Below are positions 25,116 through 35,679 of a stretch of 64,000 nt of DNA, piece after piece; the first letter of the stretch is position 1; each line of letters begins with the position of its first letter. This DNA comes from Alisma plantago-aquatica. Taxonomy: Eukaryota > Streptophyta > Magnoliopsida > Alismatales > Alismataceae. The notes below the pieces were generated by a model that was given only the letters and a program-made list of their open reading frames with translations, was not told the origin of the DNA and ran no database searches. Made by a program: the position numbers and the translations under genes. The DNA lies in assembly GCA_963693085.1 (NCBI GenBank), contig OY856414.1, positions 263,156,001 through 263,220,000 on the forward strand, read 5' to 3'.

Positions 25116-28018
25116 CTTATAGGAATTTTTCCCTCAAAATTCTACCAAACATATAAACAATTAGGATAAGACTTTCACATGTCCATCATTAGCTCCCATG
25201 TGACTTCCAAAGAACCTTTATCATCTTATATTCTTACATCTGAGTTCTTTCACCTTGGTATCGAGAATTCTCACAGGTGACTCAGGATATGTCAGCTTCC
25301 CTTGAAGATCAATAGGTTCAATGCTTAGTACATGGCTTAGGTACATCACATAGTGCTCTAGATCAGACACATGGAACACATCATATATTATATTATCCTG
25401 AGGGGTAAGTCTAAACATAAGAAACTCCACCAATCCATCTCAAATGGATCCATGTATCGGGGACTCAGCTTTCTCCGCTATAGCTCAGAGGGGTCGGGTT
25501 TTCATAATACATGTTCGTCCATAGTGAACTGCATTTCAGTCTACTTCGCATCAGCATGTGACTCTTGTCGATCCTGGGCTTTCTCAACCTTTGCTCGATC
25601 AAAGTGACTTCATCTGCATACACTATGGTTTCTCTAGCCCTCATAAGGTCCTCTCACCGATATCATCCAATTGAAGTAGTGACTGACACGACCTCCCTTA
25701 CAGAGCTTCTTACATCTAGATACTGGCTATGGTGGCTATAATAACAAGCTAACTCTTCTAGGGGCAGGAACTGCCCCCACGAATTACCCTGAATGACCAT
25801 ACATGCTCTCATCAAACCCTCTATATTCTAGCTCATACTCTCTTGACTGTCCATCAGTCAGGGGGTGATATGTTGCACTAAACTTCAATCTAGCGTTGAT
25901 TTCTTCTTGTACCTACTTCCAAAACATGGAAGAGAACTTAAGGTCATACTCAAGACCATTTGAACTCGGATCACTGTGTAGTTGAGCTATCTCTTCAATC
26001 CCTATAGCTCACAAGATCTACCATACTAACATTTCTCTCTTAGACAAGGGAAACGTGTCAACTTGGTAAGGTGATCTACCATAACCCTTATTGCATCCTG
26101 ACCTATCTTGGTCTAGGGGAGACCCTACCACAATGTCCATGGTGGTCTTCTCCCATTCCCTCTTGGGGACTCTTCATTATATGCGGCAATCCACTGGGTT
26201 ACTAGTGTTCGGCCTTCACCCTCTAACATGTATGGCACCTGGCCACATGCAAATCTATATCCTTCTTCATTCCAGACCTTCAAGGTACTACTGCAAACCT
26301 CAACCATCCTGGTAATACCACGGTGTACAATGTACTTAAAATCACGACCTTCTTGTATGATTCCTCTAGGGTTACTCCTCAGAAACCCAAAAACACTCTA
26401 GTATCAGGTTTCATCACCTTCTCTTCCTGAGAGGTGTATTTGAGGTTCTCATAATAGTCCTTTTTCTTCGTTAATCTCTAGGTTGGCTAACTGAACAACC
26501 ACTAACTTGACTAGAAAGTCTGGTTGTATCTGGATGTTAGCTACACATATCTAGTCTTCTAATGGTCACAAGGTTCACCTAGAAACCTCTTTCAGCCTCT
26601 CTACTGGCCAAACAAGACAGTTGTACACCTGAGCTATTTTCAACCTAGAGCATCTCGTTACCGCATTAGTTTCCTTACTTGCTTGGTGATGGTGATGGAA
26701 TAAACCTTCATATACACTACTCATCACCCTTGTCTCGAGTTTAGGTCTATCTGTGCTAAGAGAACTTTGAGTTATTACTCCCATCATCTTGATTATCAAA
26801 CCCAAACTGGTAACTCAAAGATTCCAACTACTCTGGATAGGTACGTTCTCCTATTACCCTTGTTCTTCATTTCAAATAACCTATCCACTATATTCTCTAA
26901 AGGGTGTGATACTTCCTTTAATCCTCAAACATCATAGAAAGGTATCAACTCATATTACCTCTATCTTTAGTACATGGCATGCGTTGTGTCCTATCTCTCA
27001 CTCCCGTAACAAGATGAAATAAGAATTTGGTTGTAGTCCAAATACAGAGTTCATCCCATTTCAAGAGTAGAGATGGTGCACCACACATCACCATTACACT
27101 TTCCCGTCTGAGCTGAAACATACTTCTCCTCACTCCACACCATGAACTTCTCAACTCTGTGTCTATGCCCATGGGAAGACTTTTCCCATCACTTTTGGGT
27201 CTTAACATCTCTCTTATGTACAATCCTTAGTCGTTACCTCAAAGTCTCTAGGGTGCTGGTACTTTTAGGGTGATCTGGCCCTTATGCATCTAGGGAGTGC
27301 CTCACACATTTACCCCCTAGGCCCCATGAACCCATGAAGGTGGCCAACCTCATATCCCATGGGCCTCGGGCAAATATAGTTGTTACCTCCCGACCCTTTG
27401 GTCTTGTGCATTCAGGGAACAGACAACTCCTACTCCCATCAGTCTTATCCCTACCTGACCCTAATATTGACTTAGGATTCTATCATGGTACATCTCAAAC
27501 TTGAATCCTTACCTGAATCTCCATCATCTCTCTGTGCACTCATGGTCAAACTTACATCCCTTCATAGGAATCATGGCAAGCTACCTATCTTGGTCTGGCC
27601 CCATACAAGTTACCTCCATGGCAGCATATATGCATGCCCCTTAGAGATGGTCACACATGGGTCTATAGATTCATGTTCATACTATGTACTCTCTGCTTAG
27701 CTCATCATGATCTTATAGGTGACCTCATAAGGTTTACCTCAAACCTACATAAGAGTTGGTACTGACTCCAACATGAAGGGTTCCTTCCCAGGACAGGAGA
27801 AAACTATCACTTGATAGTAACAAAGGTCCATAAATGTTCTTACCTCCAAGGTTTACATCATCATGTATATGATTATCCCTATCATTCTACTATGCATGTA
27901 GCTAGAAAGAAGACAACCTACAAAGCCATGCTAAGTTCCTTGGTATGTCATACTTGTTCCTTATTCTTCAAAGTTGGATCAACATCACATATACATATGT
28001 CACCAACTTTTGTGAGGG
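25116..28018 (-). pseudogene. Element 2 internal region, 3' half of pol, broken
   Basis: It is the minus-strand homologue of element 1 internal sequence from about 17215 to 20151. The clearest block is 25433-25221, encoding MVEFLMFRLTPQDNIIYDVF and SPVRILDTKVKELRCKNI, the integrase C-terminal domain and linker. The polypurine tract lies at about 25116-25130 (complement of TCCTTCCTCTCTTAT). Frames are full of stops. The element is Tekay-like, with its 3' end to the left. Confidence 0.7.
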
Positions 28019-28757
28019 GTTCATAAAACAGATAGGCATGCAGAGCTTTGGATGATCTTGGTTGAATGTCAGTTTGATAGTACGTTTCACCCATGCAGGG
28101 ATAAACGTGTATCCTTAAGAGCTTGACCCATCTTCTGAGAGAGAACCTCCAGTGGTAGGACCCTTGATAGGGTTAGCTCTAGAGAGAGAGCGAGACCCGA
28201 TGAAGAAGTTTGGAGACCTTGACTCCGAGATATGAGGAATCATGAGAAGTTGGGTATAATATGGCCTAGAATAGATGACCCTGGGTAGATATATGTGGTT
28301 GCCTCATGCACGATCCTTGGAGGTTTATCATACCTTGGATGCCTTTAGAGGAACCCAACCCTAGAAGAGAGAAAGAGGCTTTGTGAACAAACATATAGAT
28401 GATATAAGTGCCTACCTTTTAGGTATATGAAGGAGAGTCCATAGACACTGAAGAGGTATGGTATGATAGCAAGTAGGGAGGCCTCGCACCCAGTCGGTTG
28501 TCCTAGTGTAGGACTCTAAAGGTTGTTCACATGGAAGAGTGTTAAGATATGTATGTTCTACCTAGTATAGGCTCGGTTCATGGTTGAACAACTGAGCTTG
28601 AAGTTAGACAACTGAAGCATAAGAGGTGAATCTGGGGTTCCTGGACCAAAGAGGGGAAGTAGTAGTACCTGGTGCACATGATGTTCACAAGGCTGATTGA
28701 GTTTATAGTATTTGAGTATGGCGCCCCCTCATGTGTTAGAGCAAAAGGAAATCCCAC
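28019..28757 (+). pseudogene. Inverted piece of Tekay-like internal region
   Basis: Plus-strand sequence here matches element 1 at 16477-17200 in the same order (GCAGAGCTTTGGATGATCTTGG against GCAGAACTTTGGATGATCTTGG, split as needed). The adjoining 25116-28018 segment matches the following part of the element on the opposite strand. The two pieces meet near 28018 with a shared TTCATAA-like sequence. No coding frame is usable. It ends where Athila copy B begins. Confidence 0.75.
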
Positions 28758-29230
28758 TCGAAGTTCTCGGGCTGACGGCAAGGCACATGCGGCCACCTAT
28801 AGATGTCATTTAAGGCACGAAGAATAAGGGATAAGTTGGTGTTGCAAAGGCATAAGTCCACCTTTCCTTCTCTCCATTCGCCACTTGACAGGCGTGATTG
28901 GTCGGGGGTGATGCATATCTCAAGAGATGCCATGAACTCGATCACAATTTCCTTGTATGTTGGCCACCCGCCAAATATGGGATTCACAGACCTTCCATCA
29001 AACTCTTGTCGCTCAAGGATGGTCGCCATGTTGTCGTTGAAGCCCACATCTTCCAACAATTGTCGATCATTGTATCTCGTGGAAGCGAACGACCTCTTGG
29101 TAAGATCCTCGTAGACCTTCTATACTTCCACCGTAGGGTGGCTGAGTCAAACTCATGGTGTCAGACCGCCAAGGAGTCCTCCTCTTCTTGCCATGATGAT
29201 GAAGTGATCGGGGAAGGAGATTAAGAAAAG
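28757..29230 (-). pseudogene. Athila ORF-1-like gene, copy B, truncated
   Basis: An open minus-strand frame at 29059-28757 reads FNDNMATILERQEFDGRSVN, then FGGWPTYKEIVIEFMASLEI and EWREGKVDLCLCNTNLSLIL, ALNDIYRWPHVPC. This is the N-terminal half of the Athila ORF-1 family, and the same blocks occur in copy A. Sequence further 5' (to about 29230) is present in another frame. The second half is lost at the junction with the gypsy fragment. Function of the family is unknown. Confidence 0.75.
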
Positions 29231-29339
29231 AAGAGCTCGGCAAAGATTCTGGATGCTCGGAGTAGTTTCTTGTGCTTGGGGGAGTAGTGGTTCTTCAAGT
29301 TGTGAGAAAATATGAATCCACTACTTCCCTCTTATAAAC

Positions 29340-29870
29340 TTGGTGCCACCCTACTGTGATAGAGTCAGTGGCACTGACTTCTGGGGGTGGATCCAAACCC
29401 TCAATGCATCGATGGAAGTTGGTGCATGATCTTGACTTGGAAGATTGTTGACGAGTCAATGGCACCAACTTTTGGGCGGGATCGTTGCTGCCAATCATTG
29501 ACTTGGGATGAATCTGGGCCGTAGATGATGGAGCCAATGGATCGGTGTTTTCTCTGGTTAGTGGCACCGATGATCTTGTTGGTGGTACCAACTTGATCAA
29601 TCAATTTTTTTAAAAGAGATATCGGTGCACCAACTCACCACTAAACCTGGGGCACTATCTGATTCGGTGCCACCAGCTTGTGTGTCAGTGGTATTGATGA
29701 CTTATCAGTTAGTCACGCCCATTTTTCTGCACTTTCTTCAGAGATGTTCGTCGCACCGACATGGATGTCGGTGGCATCGACTTGTGCCAGTAGAATTTGC
29801 CCCTCTCTGACCTGATCTCAGTACCATCGACTTGGTAGTCGGTGGCACTGACTCTGTCACAGCTTGCACA
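29340..29870. repeat. Array of GTCGGTGGCACCGAC-like palindromes, Athila copy B spacer
   Basis: About a dozen degenerate units lie between ORF-1 and the end of pol. Well-kept pairs are at about 29745-29782 and 29826-29853, where a CACCGAC half is followed shortly by GTCGGTGGCA. The layout is the same as at 10845-11350. Confidence 0.8.
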
Positions 29871-29976
29871 CTTAACCAATGAATCAGGGTATCATTTTTA
29901 CATAAAATTTAGGAAAAACAAAGTACTACACTAAACCAACATAATGTAAATGAATGAAACAAGCATTCTAATGGTT

Positions 29977-29997
29977 GGGTTGCCTCCCAACAAGCGC
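29977..29997 (-). other. Athila post-pol conserved motif / polypurine-like tract, copy B
   Basis: On the minus strand the core is TTGTTGGGAGGCAACCC preceded by GCGC. It is the same as in copy A and lies about 60 bases past the end of the integrase frame. Confidence 0.55.
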
Positions 29998-30058
29998 CCT
30001 TGTTTAACGTCCTAGGCTAGACAAATTCATTTTTGAGATTAATTAGGGGTAATAAGTT

Positions 30059-30964
30059 TCACCTCATGCTCCTTTCTATTGAATCTTCCCCAAAGTAGTG
30101 CTTCATTATTTTTCCATTAACCAAGAAGGATCTATCTCCTTCTTTGATTCTAACCGCTCCATGTGAAAACACTTCTTCAATGACAAATGGTCCACTCCAT
30201 CTAGATCTCAATTTCCCGGGGTGTAATATCACCCTTGAGTTAAAAAGCAACACATTCTCTCCCGGGTAGAAAACTCTCCTTGCTATATGTCAGTTGTGTA
30301 TTTTCTTAGTTCTCTCCTTATACAATCTTGAATTCTCATAGGCATTCATCCTAATTTCATCAAGCTCATTCAACTCTAGCATCCTTGTCTTACCTGCTTC
30401 ATCAAGATCAAAATTGAGCCTTCTCAACGCCCAATGGGCCTTATGTTCTAATTCCACAGGAAGATGACACGCCCGGCCATAGACTAACCTAAAGGGTGTA
30501 GTTCCTATTGGTGTTTTATAGGTAGTCCTACAGGCCCATAGTGCATCAACCAACAACTCACTCCAATTCTTTCTACTAGATGACATCATCTTCTCAAGTA
30601 TCTTTTTAATCTCACGATTGGAAATTTCTACTTGTCCTTGAGTTTGTGAGTGATAGGGTGTACCCACACGGTGTGTCACTCCATACTGATTCAAAAGTGC
30701 TCCAAATTTCCGATTGGTGAAATGAGTTCCCCCATCACTTATAATCATCCTTGGCACTCTAAATCTGCAGAAAATGTGATCCTTAACAAATTTGCATACA
30801 ACATTTGCATCATTGGTGCGGGTTGGAATCGCTTCCACCCATTTTGACACATAATCTACAGCCAGCAAGATGTAAAGGTTAGAGTCAGAGGACACAAAGG
30901 GTCCCATGAAATCAATACCCCATAAATAAAAAACATCCACTTCTTGAAACACATTCAATGGCAT
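30059..30964 (-). pseudogene. Athila integrase core and C-terminal domain, copy B
   Basis: The frame from 30964 encodes 224 residues of integrase with all three acidic residues in place: [22 protein letters not shown] and [13 protein letters not shown]. The conserved [20 protein letters not shown] block follows. After a stop at about 30290 (CAG-like to TAG), the C-terminal domain continues at 30253-30059: [20 protein letters not shown] and [15 protein letters not shown]. The enzyme would catalyse strand transfer of element cDNA. A single nonsense change separates the two frames, so this is the best preserved enzyme of copy B. Confidence 0.9.
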
Positions 30965-31758
30965 CTCCTGTCACTTTGATATGTTTCCTGACCGCTGACA
31001 TGTGCACACCTACGCACAAAATCATACGCATCTTTGAATAGGGTCGGCCAGTATAACCCACTCTCCAACACCTTTGCGGTTGTCCTAGAACTGGCATGGT
31101 GTCCACCTGTAGGCAGTGTGTGGCAATGTTTCAACACACTCTCATATTCGCCTTCATGTACACATCTTCTCAAAATTCCATCCTTGTATTGTTTCCACAA
31201 AATAGGATCATCCCAAAAATAATATCGCAAAGAATGAAAAAATATCTTCTTTTCTTGATACCCCCAATCAGTGGGAAATTCCTTACAAGCTAAATAATTC
31301 ACAATGTTAGCAAACCAAGGGTCTTTTTGCTTAAGGGTGAATAATTGTTCATACGGGAAAGTCTCTAGAATGGGTATATTAATATCCTTCCCATCTACCC
31401 TCTCCAATCGAGATAGGTGGTCAGCCACCACATTCTCTATCCCTGCTTTATCCTTGACCTCAATGTCAAACTCCTGTAATAAGAGGATCCATCTAATCAA
31501 TCTTGGTTTGGCATCCTTCTTCTGCAGCAAGTATTTAATTGCTACATGGTCAGTCCACACCACCACCTTAGCTCCCATAAGATATTGTCTAAATTTCTCA
31601 AAAGCAAAGATAACATCTAATAACTCTTTTTCAGTTGTGGTGTAATTTAGTTGTGTGTCGTTAAGTGTTTTAGATGCATAATATATGACTGTAGGAACTT
31701 TGTCTAGGCGTTGCCCCAACACTGCCCTCACCGCATAATCTGATGCATCACACATCAA
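30955..31758 (-). pseudogene. Athila RNase H and integrase zinc finger, copy B
   Basis: An open frame of 267 residues on the minus strand. RNase H landmarks are [43 protein letters not shown] and [10 protein letters not shown]. The integrase zinc finger region near 31150-30960 reads [38 protein letters not shown]. The last Cys pair is disturbed by a frameshift close to 30990, just before the core frame at 30964 (the frames overlap by 10 bases). RNase H would degrade the RNA strand during reverse transcription. The frame shift would have to be bridged to make a polyprotein. Confidence 0.9.
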
Positions 31759-31839
31759 CTCAAATGGTTAGCTCCAATCTGGAGCCTACACGACTGGTGC
31801 AGATATGAGTTTCTCTTTCAAAATCTCAAATTCTTTTAA

Positions 31840-33084
31840 ACATCTCTCATCAAAATTGAATTCAAGATACATTTTTCCAACAGCTCAGACAATGGTTTAG
31901 CGATTTTTGAAAAATCTTTAATAAATCGGCGATAAAACCCAGCATGGCCTAGAAAACTCTTAACTTCCTTCACCGACATTGGTGGAGGAATTTTTGAAAT
32001 CACTTCTATTTTAACCAGATCCACCATCAATCCTTTGCTAGACACCTTGTGGCCTAGCACTATGCCCTCGTTAACCATCATGTGACATTTTTCCCAATTA
32101 AGCACAAAGTGTGTGTCTTCACACCTCTACAAAACCTTGTCCAAAATTTTCAAACAATCATCAAAAGATGTCCCATAAACCAAAAAATTGTCCATGAAAA
32201 CCTCAAGACATCATTCCACCATATCTGAGAAAATCACCAACATACACCTCTGAAAAGCAGCAAGTGCATTGCACAACCCGAAAGGCATGCAGTGGTATGA
32301 AAAGGTGCCATAAGGGCAGGTGAAGGTGGACTTCTCCTGGTCCTTATGCTTGATTGAAATCTAATTACAGCCCGAATATCTGTCAAGAAAACAAAAGTGG
32401 GAGAAACCGAAGAGTCGTTCCAAAATCTGATCAATGAACGGAAATGGAAAATGGTCCTTAAGTGTGGACGTGTTCAATTTGTGATAATCAATGTAAACTT
32501 GCCATTTTGTCACTAATCTAGTGGTTATTTGTTCATTAGATGAGTTAGTAATGACAGTTATTCCTCCCTTCTTTGGCACTACATGTGTCAGACTAACCCA
32601 CATGGAATCAGAAATAGTATAGATTATACCTACCGACAGTAGCTTGATTACCTCCTTTTTTTACTACATCTGTCATGATTGGATTTAAGCAACACTGAGG
32701 TTGAATGACCGGCTTCGCTCCTTCTTCTAGCCGAATCTTGTGTTGGCACAAAGTGGGGGAGATCCCCTTGATGTCAGCCACAGACCACCCAAATGCACCT
32801 CGGTGGCTCTTTAGCACAGTGATCAACTATTCTTCTTCCCAATCACTTAGTGATGTCAATATGATGACCGGTAGCTTCTCCTCTATAGATAGAAAAACAT
32901 ACTTTAGATGAGGTGGCAATGGCTTGAGCTCTAACTCGGGCGGGCTCATGAGTGAAGAAACCAATGGCGGTGGCAACGGTCCCAAGTCCTCAAAGTGCCT
33001 TATGTAATGACATGGAAAAGCCTTCAATAGTCTTGCACATTCTTCCAATGACCGATCCCAAACACAATCATCCATGAAGTTCAT
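31840..33084 (-). pseudogene. Athila reverse transcriptase, copy B, active site mutated
   Basis: The minus-strand order is the protease-RT linker (PELELKPLPPHLKYVFLS, 33084-32827), then FGWSVADIKGISPTLCQHKI and LEEGAKPVIQPQ. Next come WVSLTHVVPKKGGITVITNS, VYIDYHKLNTSTLKDHFPFP and HFCFLDRYSGCN (32603-32361). After a frame change the catalytic box reads EVFMDNFLVYG, with Asn (32187-32189) replacing the second catalytic Asp. The thumb reads LNWEKCHMMVNEGIVLGHKV and FLGHAGFYRRFIKDFSKIAK (32105-31836). Stops and two frame changes break it. Confidence 0.9.
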
Positions 33085-33117
33085 TAGACAAGCCTCGAGC
33101 GGGAGATGTGGATGTAT

Positions 33118-34335
33118 CTATACTAGGGAATCATCTCCATCCTTATCCACAATAGATGAACCTGATTCCTTATCTTCATCATCTGGATACCCAACTTCCT
33201 TGGCAAGTGAGACCACCTTAGTGTTCTCCATGATGTCCACAGCAAGGGTACCCTTATCCACCTTTGTCATAACATGTGCCATGTCCAAAACTGGTTTTCC
33301 CAAGAACAACGAGATATTGTTATTCATGTGCTTCATCGTATTGCATTGCTCCTGAGCATTGGATGACTTGGAATTATCTTGCATGGTTATCTCAAACCTA
33401 TCATCTTTAATTCCCATAGTCAAATGGCCTCTTCCAATCTCCAAGATCATATCAGCTGTTGCTTGGAAGGGTCTTCCTAATAGAAGCTCGTTGCCATGTT
33501 CAGCTTGCATCTCCATCACCACAAAGTCTACTGAAAAAACAAAGCGGTCCACCTTGACAAGTACATCCTCGCAAATGCCATACGGTTTCACCATTGAATT
33601 GTCTGCCAATTGTATCATCATGTTGCGCTTCCTATATGTCTTGAGACCAAGCTTCTTAAAGGTAGATAAGGGCATCAAGTTGATACTTGCCCCTAAATCA
33701 CAGAGTGCCTCGCCAAACTTTGTCTTCCCAATGTAGCACATGATGTTGAAACAATCGGGATAATGTCTCTTTGGTGGTAGTGTACCTAAGATGAAGGCAC
33801 TGACTTGCTCTCTCAATACTACTACCTCAGAATCTGGGATCTTCCTCTTCTTGTCAATGATATCCTTCAAAAATTTACCGTATGAGGGTATTTGTTCAAT
33901 TGCCTCAATCAATGGTATATTCACAGAAAGCTTTCTAAAGCTATCTAGAAACTTCTTGAATTGTTGATCCATCTTTGTTGCCTTCAAGCTATTAGGATAT
34001 GGAATCGGTATCGTCTGTGTCCTTTGATGTGGTGGCACATATGACATCCTCTTTTCCACCTCAACTTTTAGATTTTGCTCTTCCCCTGTGTTGCCTACCT
34101 CTAGTTTTGCTTGTGCCTGCTCTGCTACTGAGTCACCACTATCAATGGGCTTGGTCACCTCAGTCTCCATAGTCTTTGGAGTCAACATCTTCTTCCCAAT
34201 TCTCAGTAGTATTGCATTGACATGTTGGTTTCCTGTTGGAGTGTCAGTATTTCCTAGAAAACCATGTTGTGTAGGCTTCTTCAAAGCCACCACATCTGCT
34301 GCTAGTTGAGACAAAGTTATCTCAAAGCTCATCAT
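33118..34335 (-). CDS. Athila gag C-terminus and aspartic protease, copy B (405-residue open frame)
   Basis: A long uninterrupted minus-strand frame. The N-terminal 200 residues are hydrophilic linker (ending PSYGKFLKDIIDKKRKIPDS, a usual Athila block before the protease). The retropepsin domain follows: KFGEALCDLGASINLMPLST holds the active-site Asp, and ELLLGRPFQATADMILEIG is the flap and end region. The protease cuts the element polyprotein. The frame is in phase with the gag frame upstream (34444-34848), from which only two or three stop codons separate it. Downstream the frame ends shortly before the RT linker at 33084. It is a part of a gag-pol gene, not a separate gene. Confidence 0.85.
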   Translation of the reverse strand: MMSFEITLSQLAADVVALKKPTQHGFLGNTDTPTGNQHVNAILLRIGKKMLTPKTMETEVTKPIDSGDSVAEQAQAKLEVGNTGEEQNLKVEVEKRMSYVPPHQRTQTIPIPYPNSLKATKMDQQFKKFLDSFRKLSVNIPLIEAIEQIPSYGKFLKDIIDKKRKIPDSEVVVLREQVSAFILGTLPPKRHYPDCFNIMCYIGKTKFGEALCDLGASINLMPLSTFKKLGLKTYRKRNMMIQLADNSMVKPYGICEDVLVKVDRFVFSVDFVVMEMQAEHGNELLLGRPFQATADMILEIGRGHLTMGIKDDRFEITMQDNSKSSNAQEQCNTMKHMNNNISLFLGKPVLDMAHVMTKVDKGTLAVDIMENTKVVSLAKEVGYPDDEDKESGSSIVDKDGDDSLV

Positions 34336-34443
34336 TTGGGCCCCTTAGTTCTGGAGATCACGTAGGAAGTTGTTTATCAGTTGCTCATTTTGCTTCACTA
34401 TCCAGTTGAGAATTTCATTTGTTCTCTCCTCTACTATAGGTCG

Positions 34444-35275
34444 TTATTGCTGATTATTCCTGTGTTGGTTTTGTTGATCAGGGTCCTGTAGGAAGTTGTT
34501 TGGATCTTTCCAAGAGAACTTGGGATCCTTTCTCCATGCGTAGTCATTGTTCCTATAGCCTTGTTGCCACATGTACTTCACCTGGCCTTCCTCATCTGAT
34601 GAATTGTTATCTTTCTCTAGGAGCTTCTTTGCTATCAAGTCTAACTTCTCATTCAAAGAGGTGATAACTTTAGATTCCCCTATGCTTTTGATTTTCTCTG
34701 GATTGTCTCTCTCATTACCCCATGCCTGATTCTTCACCATATTCTTCAAAATGTCCTGGCAAGTTGAGGGTGGGTTGTTGAGAAAAAAACCTGATCCTGT
34801 ACTATCCAAGGTGGTCCGTTCACTTTTGCGGAGTCCAAAGTAGAACATCTATACTTGATTCTCCAAATCTATCCCACGGTGCAGGACCTTCCTGAGCATG
34901 ATCTATAAGCACTCCCAAGCCTCGGAATAAGATTCTGATGCATGTTGCTTGAAATTGTGAATGTTTCTAATCAGCTCATTTGTCTTTTCTGGAGGAAAGT
35001 ATCTTTCAAAGAATGCTTCTACCATTTGATCCCATGTCTCGATTGACTCTTTCGGCAGGTTCTACAGCCATTCCTTCGCCTTATCTACCAGCAATGATGG
35101 AAATAGTTTTAGATAAATAGTCGTTTGTGGAAACCTATCCACTTTGACCATATCACTAATCTCCACAAAATTGTTGATATGCGCTACCGGATCTTCATGT
35201 GTATTCCCATAAAATGCTTGTGACTTGACAAGTGCAATTAGACCTGGATCAATCTTATATTAATCTACATTCATG
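34444..35275 (-). pseudogene. Athila gag, copy B
   Basis: Minus strand from about 35250: QAFYGNTHEDPVAHINNFVE, ISDMVKVDRFPQTTIYLKLF, then KTNELIRNIHNFKQ and the Retrotrans_gag end IDLENQV, MFYFGLRKSERTTLDSTGSG (34848). The C-terminal part is Asn/Gln rich (RKDPKFSWKDPNNF). Gag forms the particle; Athila gag usually has no zinc knuckle and none is seen. Scattered stops (for example near 34850-34900) break the frame. Confidence 0.85.
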
Positions 35276-35655
35276 ATCTACTTTTTATAGGCCATGTCTG
35301 TGCAGCTGAAGAAGATGCCTTTATCCTCTTCCAAATGGTCCTCTCTGCTCCTGGATTACTGTCCCCCATTGCTTGTTGACTGGGTTGTAACGCTATGCCT
35401 TCTAGTGCAGTTGTTCAAATTGGAACCTCAACAGTGACTGGGACCTCAGATGTAGATTCTCCGTAATCCATAGTCTATGTTGTCACCATACACTAGTACC
35501 TGAAAAATTGAAATCAGTTAGTCTCGGTACTTAATAGAGAAAATTTGTTTTATATGTTATATGCACTAAATTTCCTATGATTAAAATTGTAAAAAAAATA
35601 AAAGGTGGCCTAGAGTGGCTGATCACAGCACTCGTAGTGCTAAAACGTCGCCGCC
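35276..35655 (-). other. Athila copy B untranslated leader
   Basis: This is the stretch between the primer site and the first recognisable gag residues. It has no long frame; an ATG near 35293 is followed soon by stops. Confidence 0.5.
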
Positions 35656-35673
35656 TCCCCGACAACGATGCCA
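35656..35673 (-). other. Athila copy B primer-binding site, tRNA-Asp type
   Basis: On the minus strand it reads TGGCATCGTTGTCGGGGA. Athila-type elements use a site of the form TGGCGCCGTTGCCGGGGA; the match is close, with a CpG lost (GCGCC to GCATC). Confidence 0.8.
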
Positions 35674-35679
35674 AAAACT

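Noticed and set aside
28018..28757. Start of a third separate gypsy element
   Set aside because: It has no LTR or primer site and continues exactly where the neighbouring element 2 homology stops, so an inversion is simpler.
33359..33736. Plus-strand open frame of 125 codons
   Set aside because: It is antisense to the well-defined Athila protease frame.
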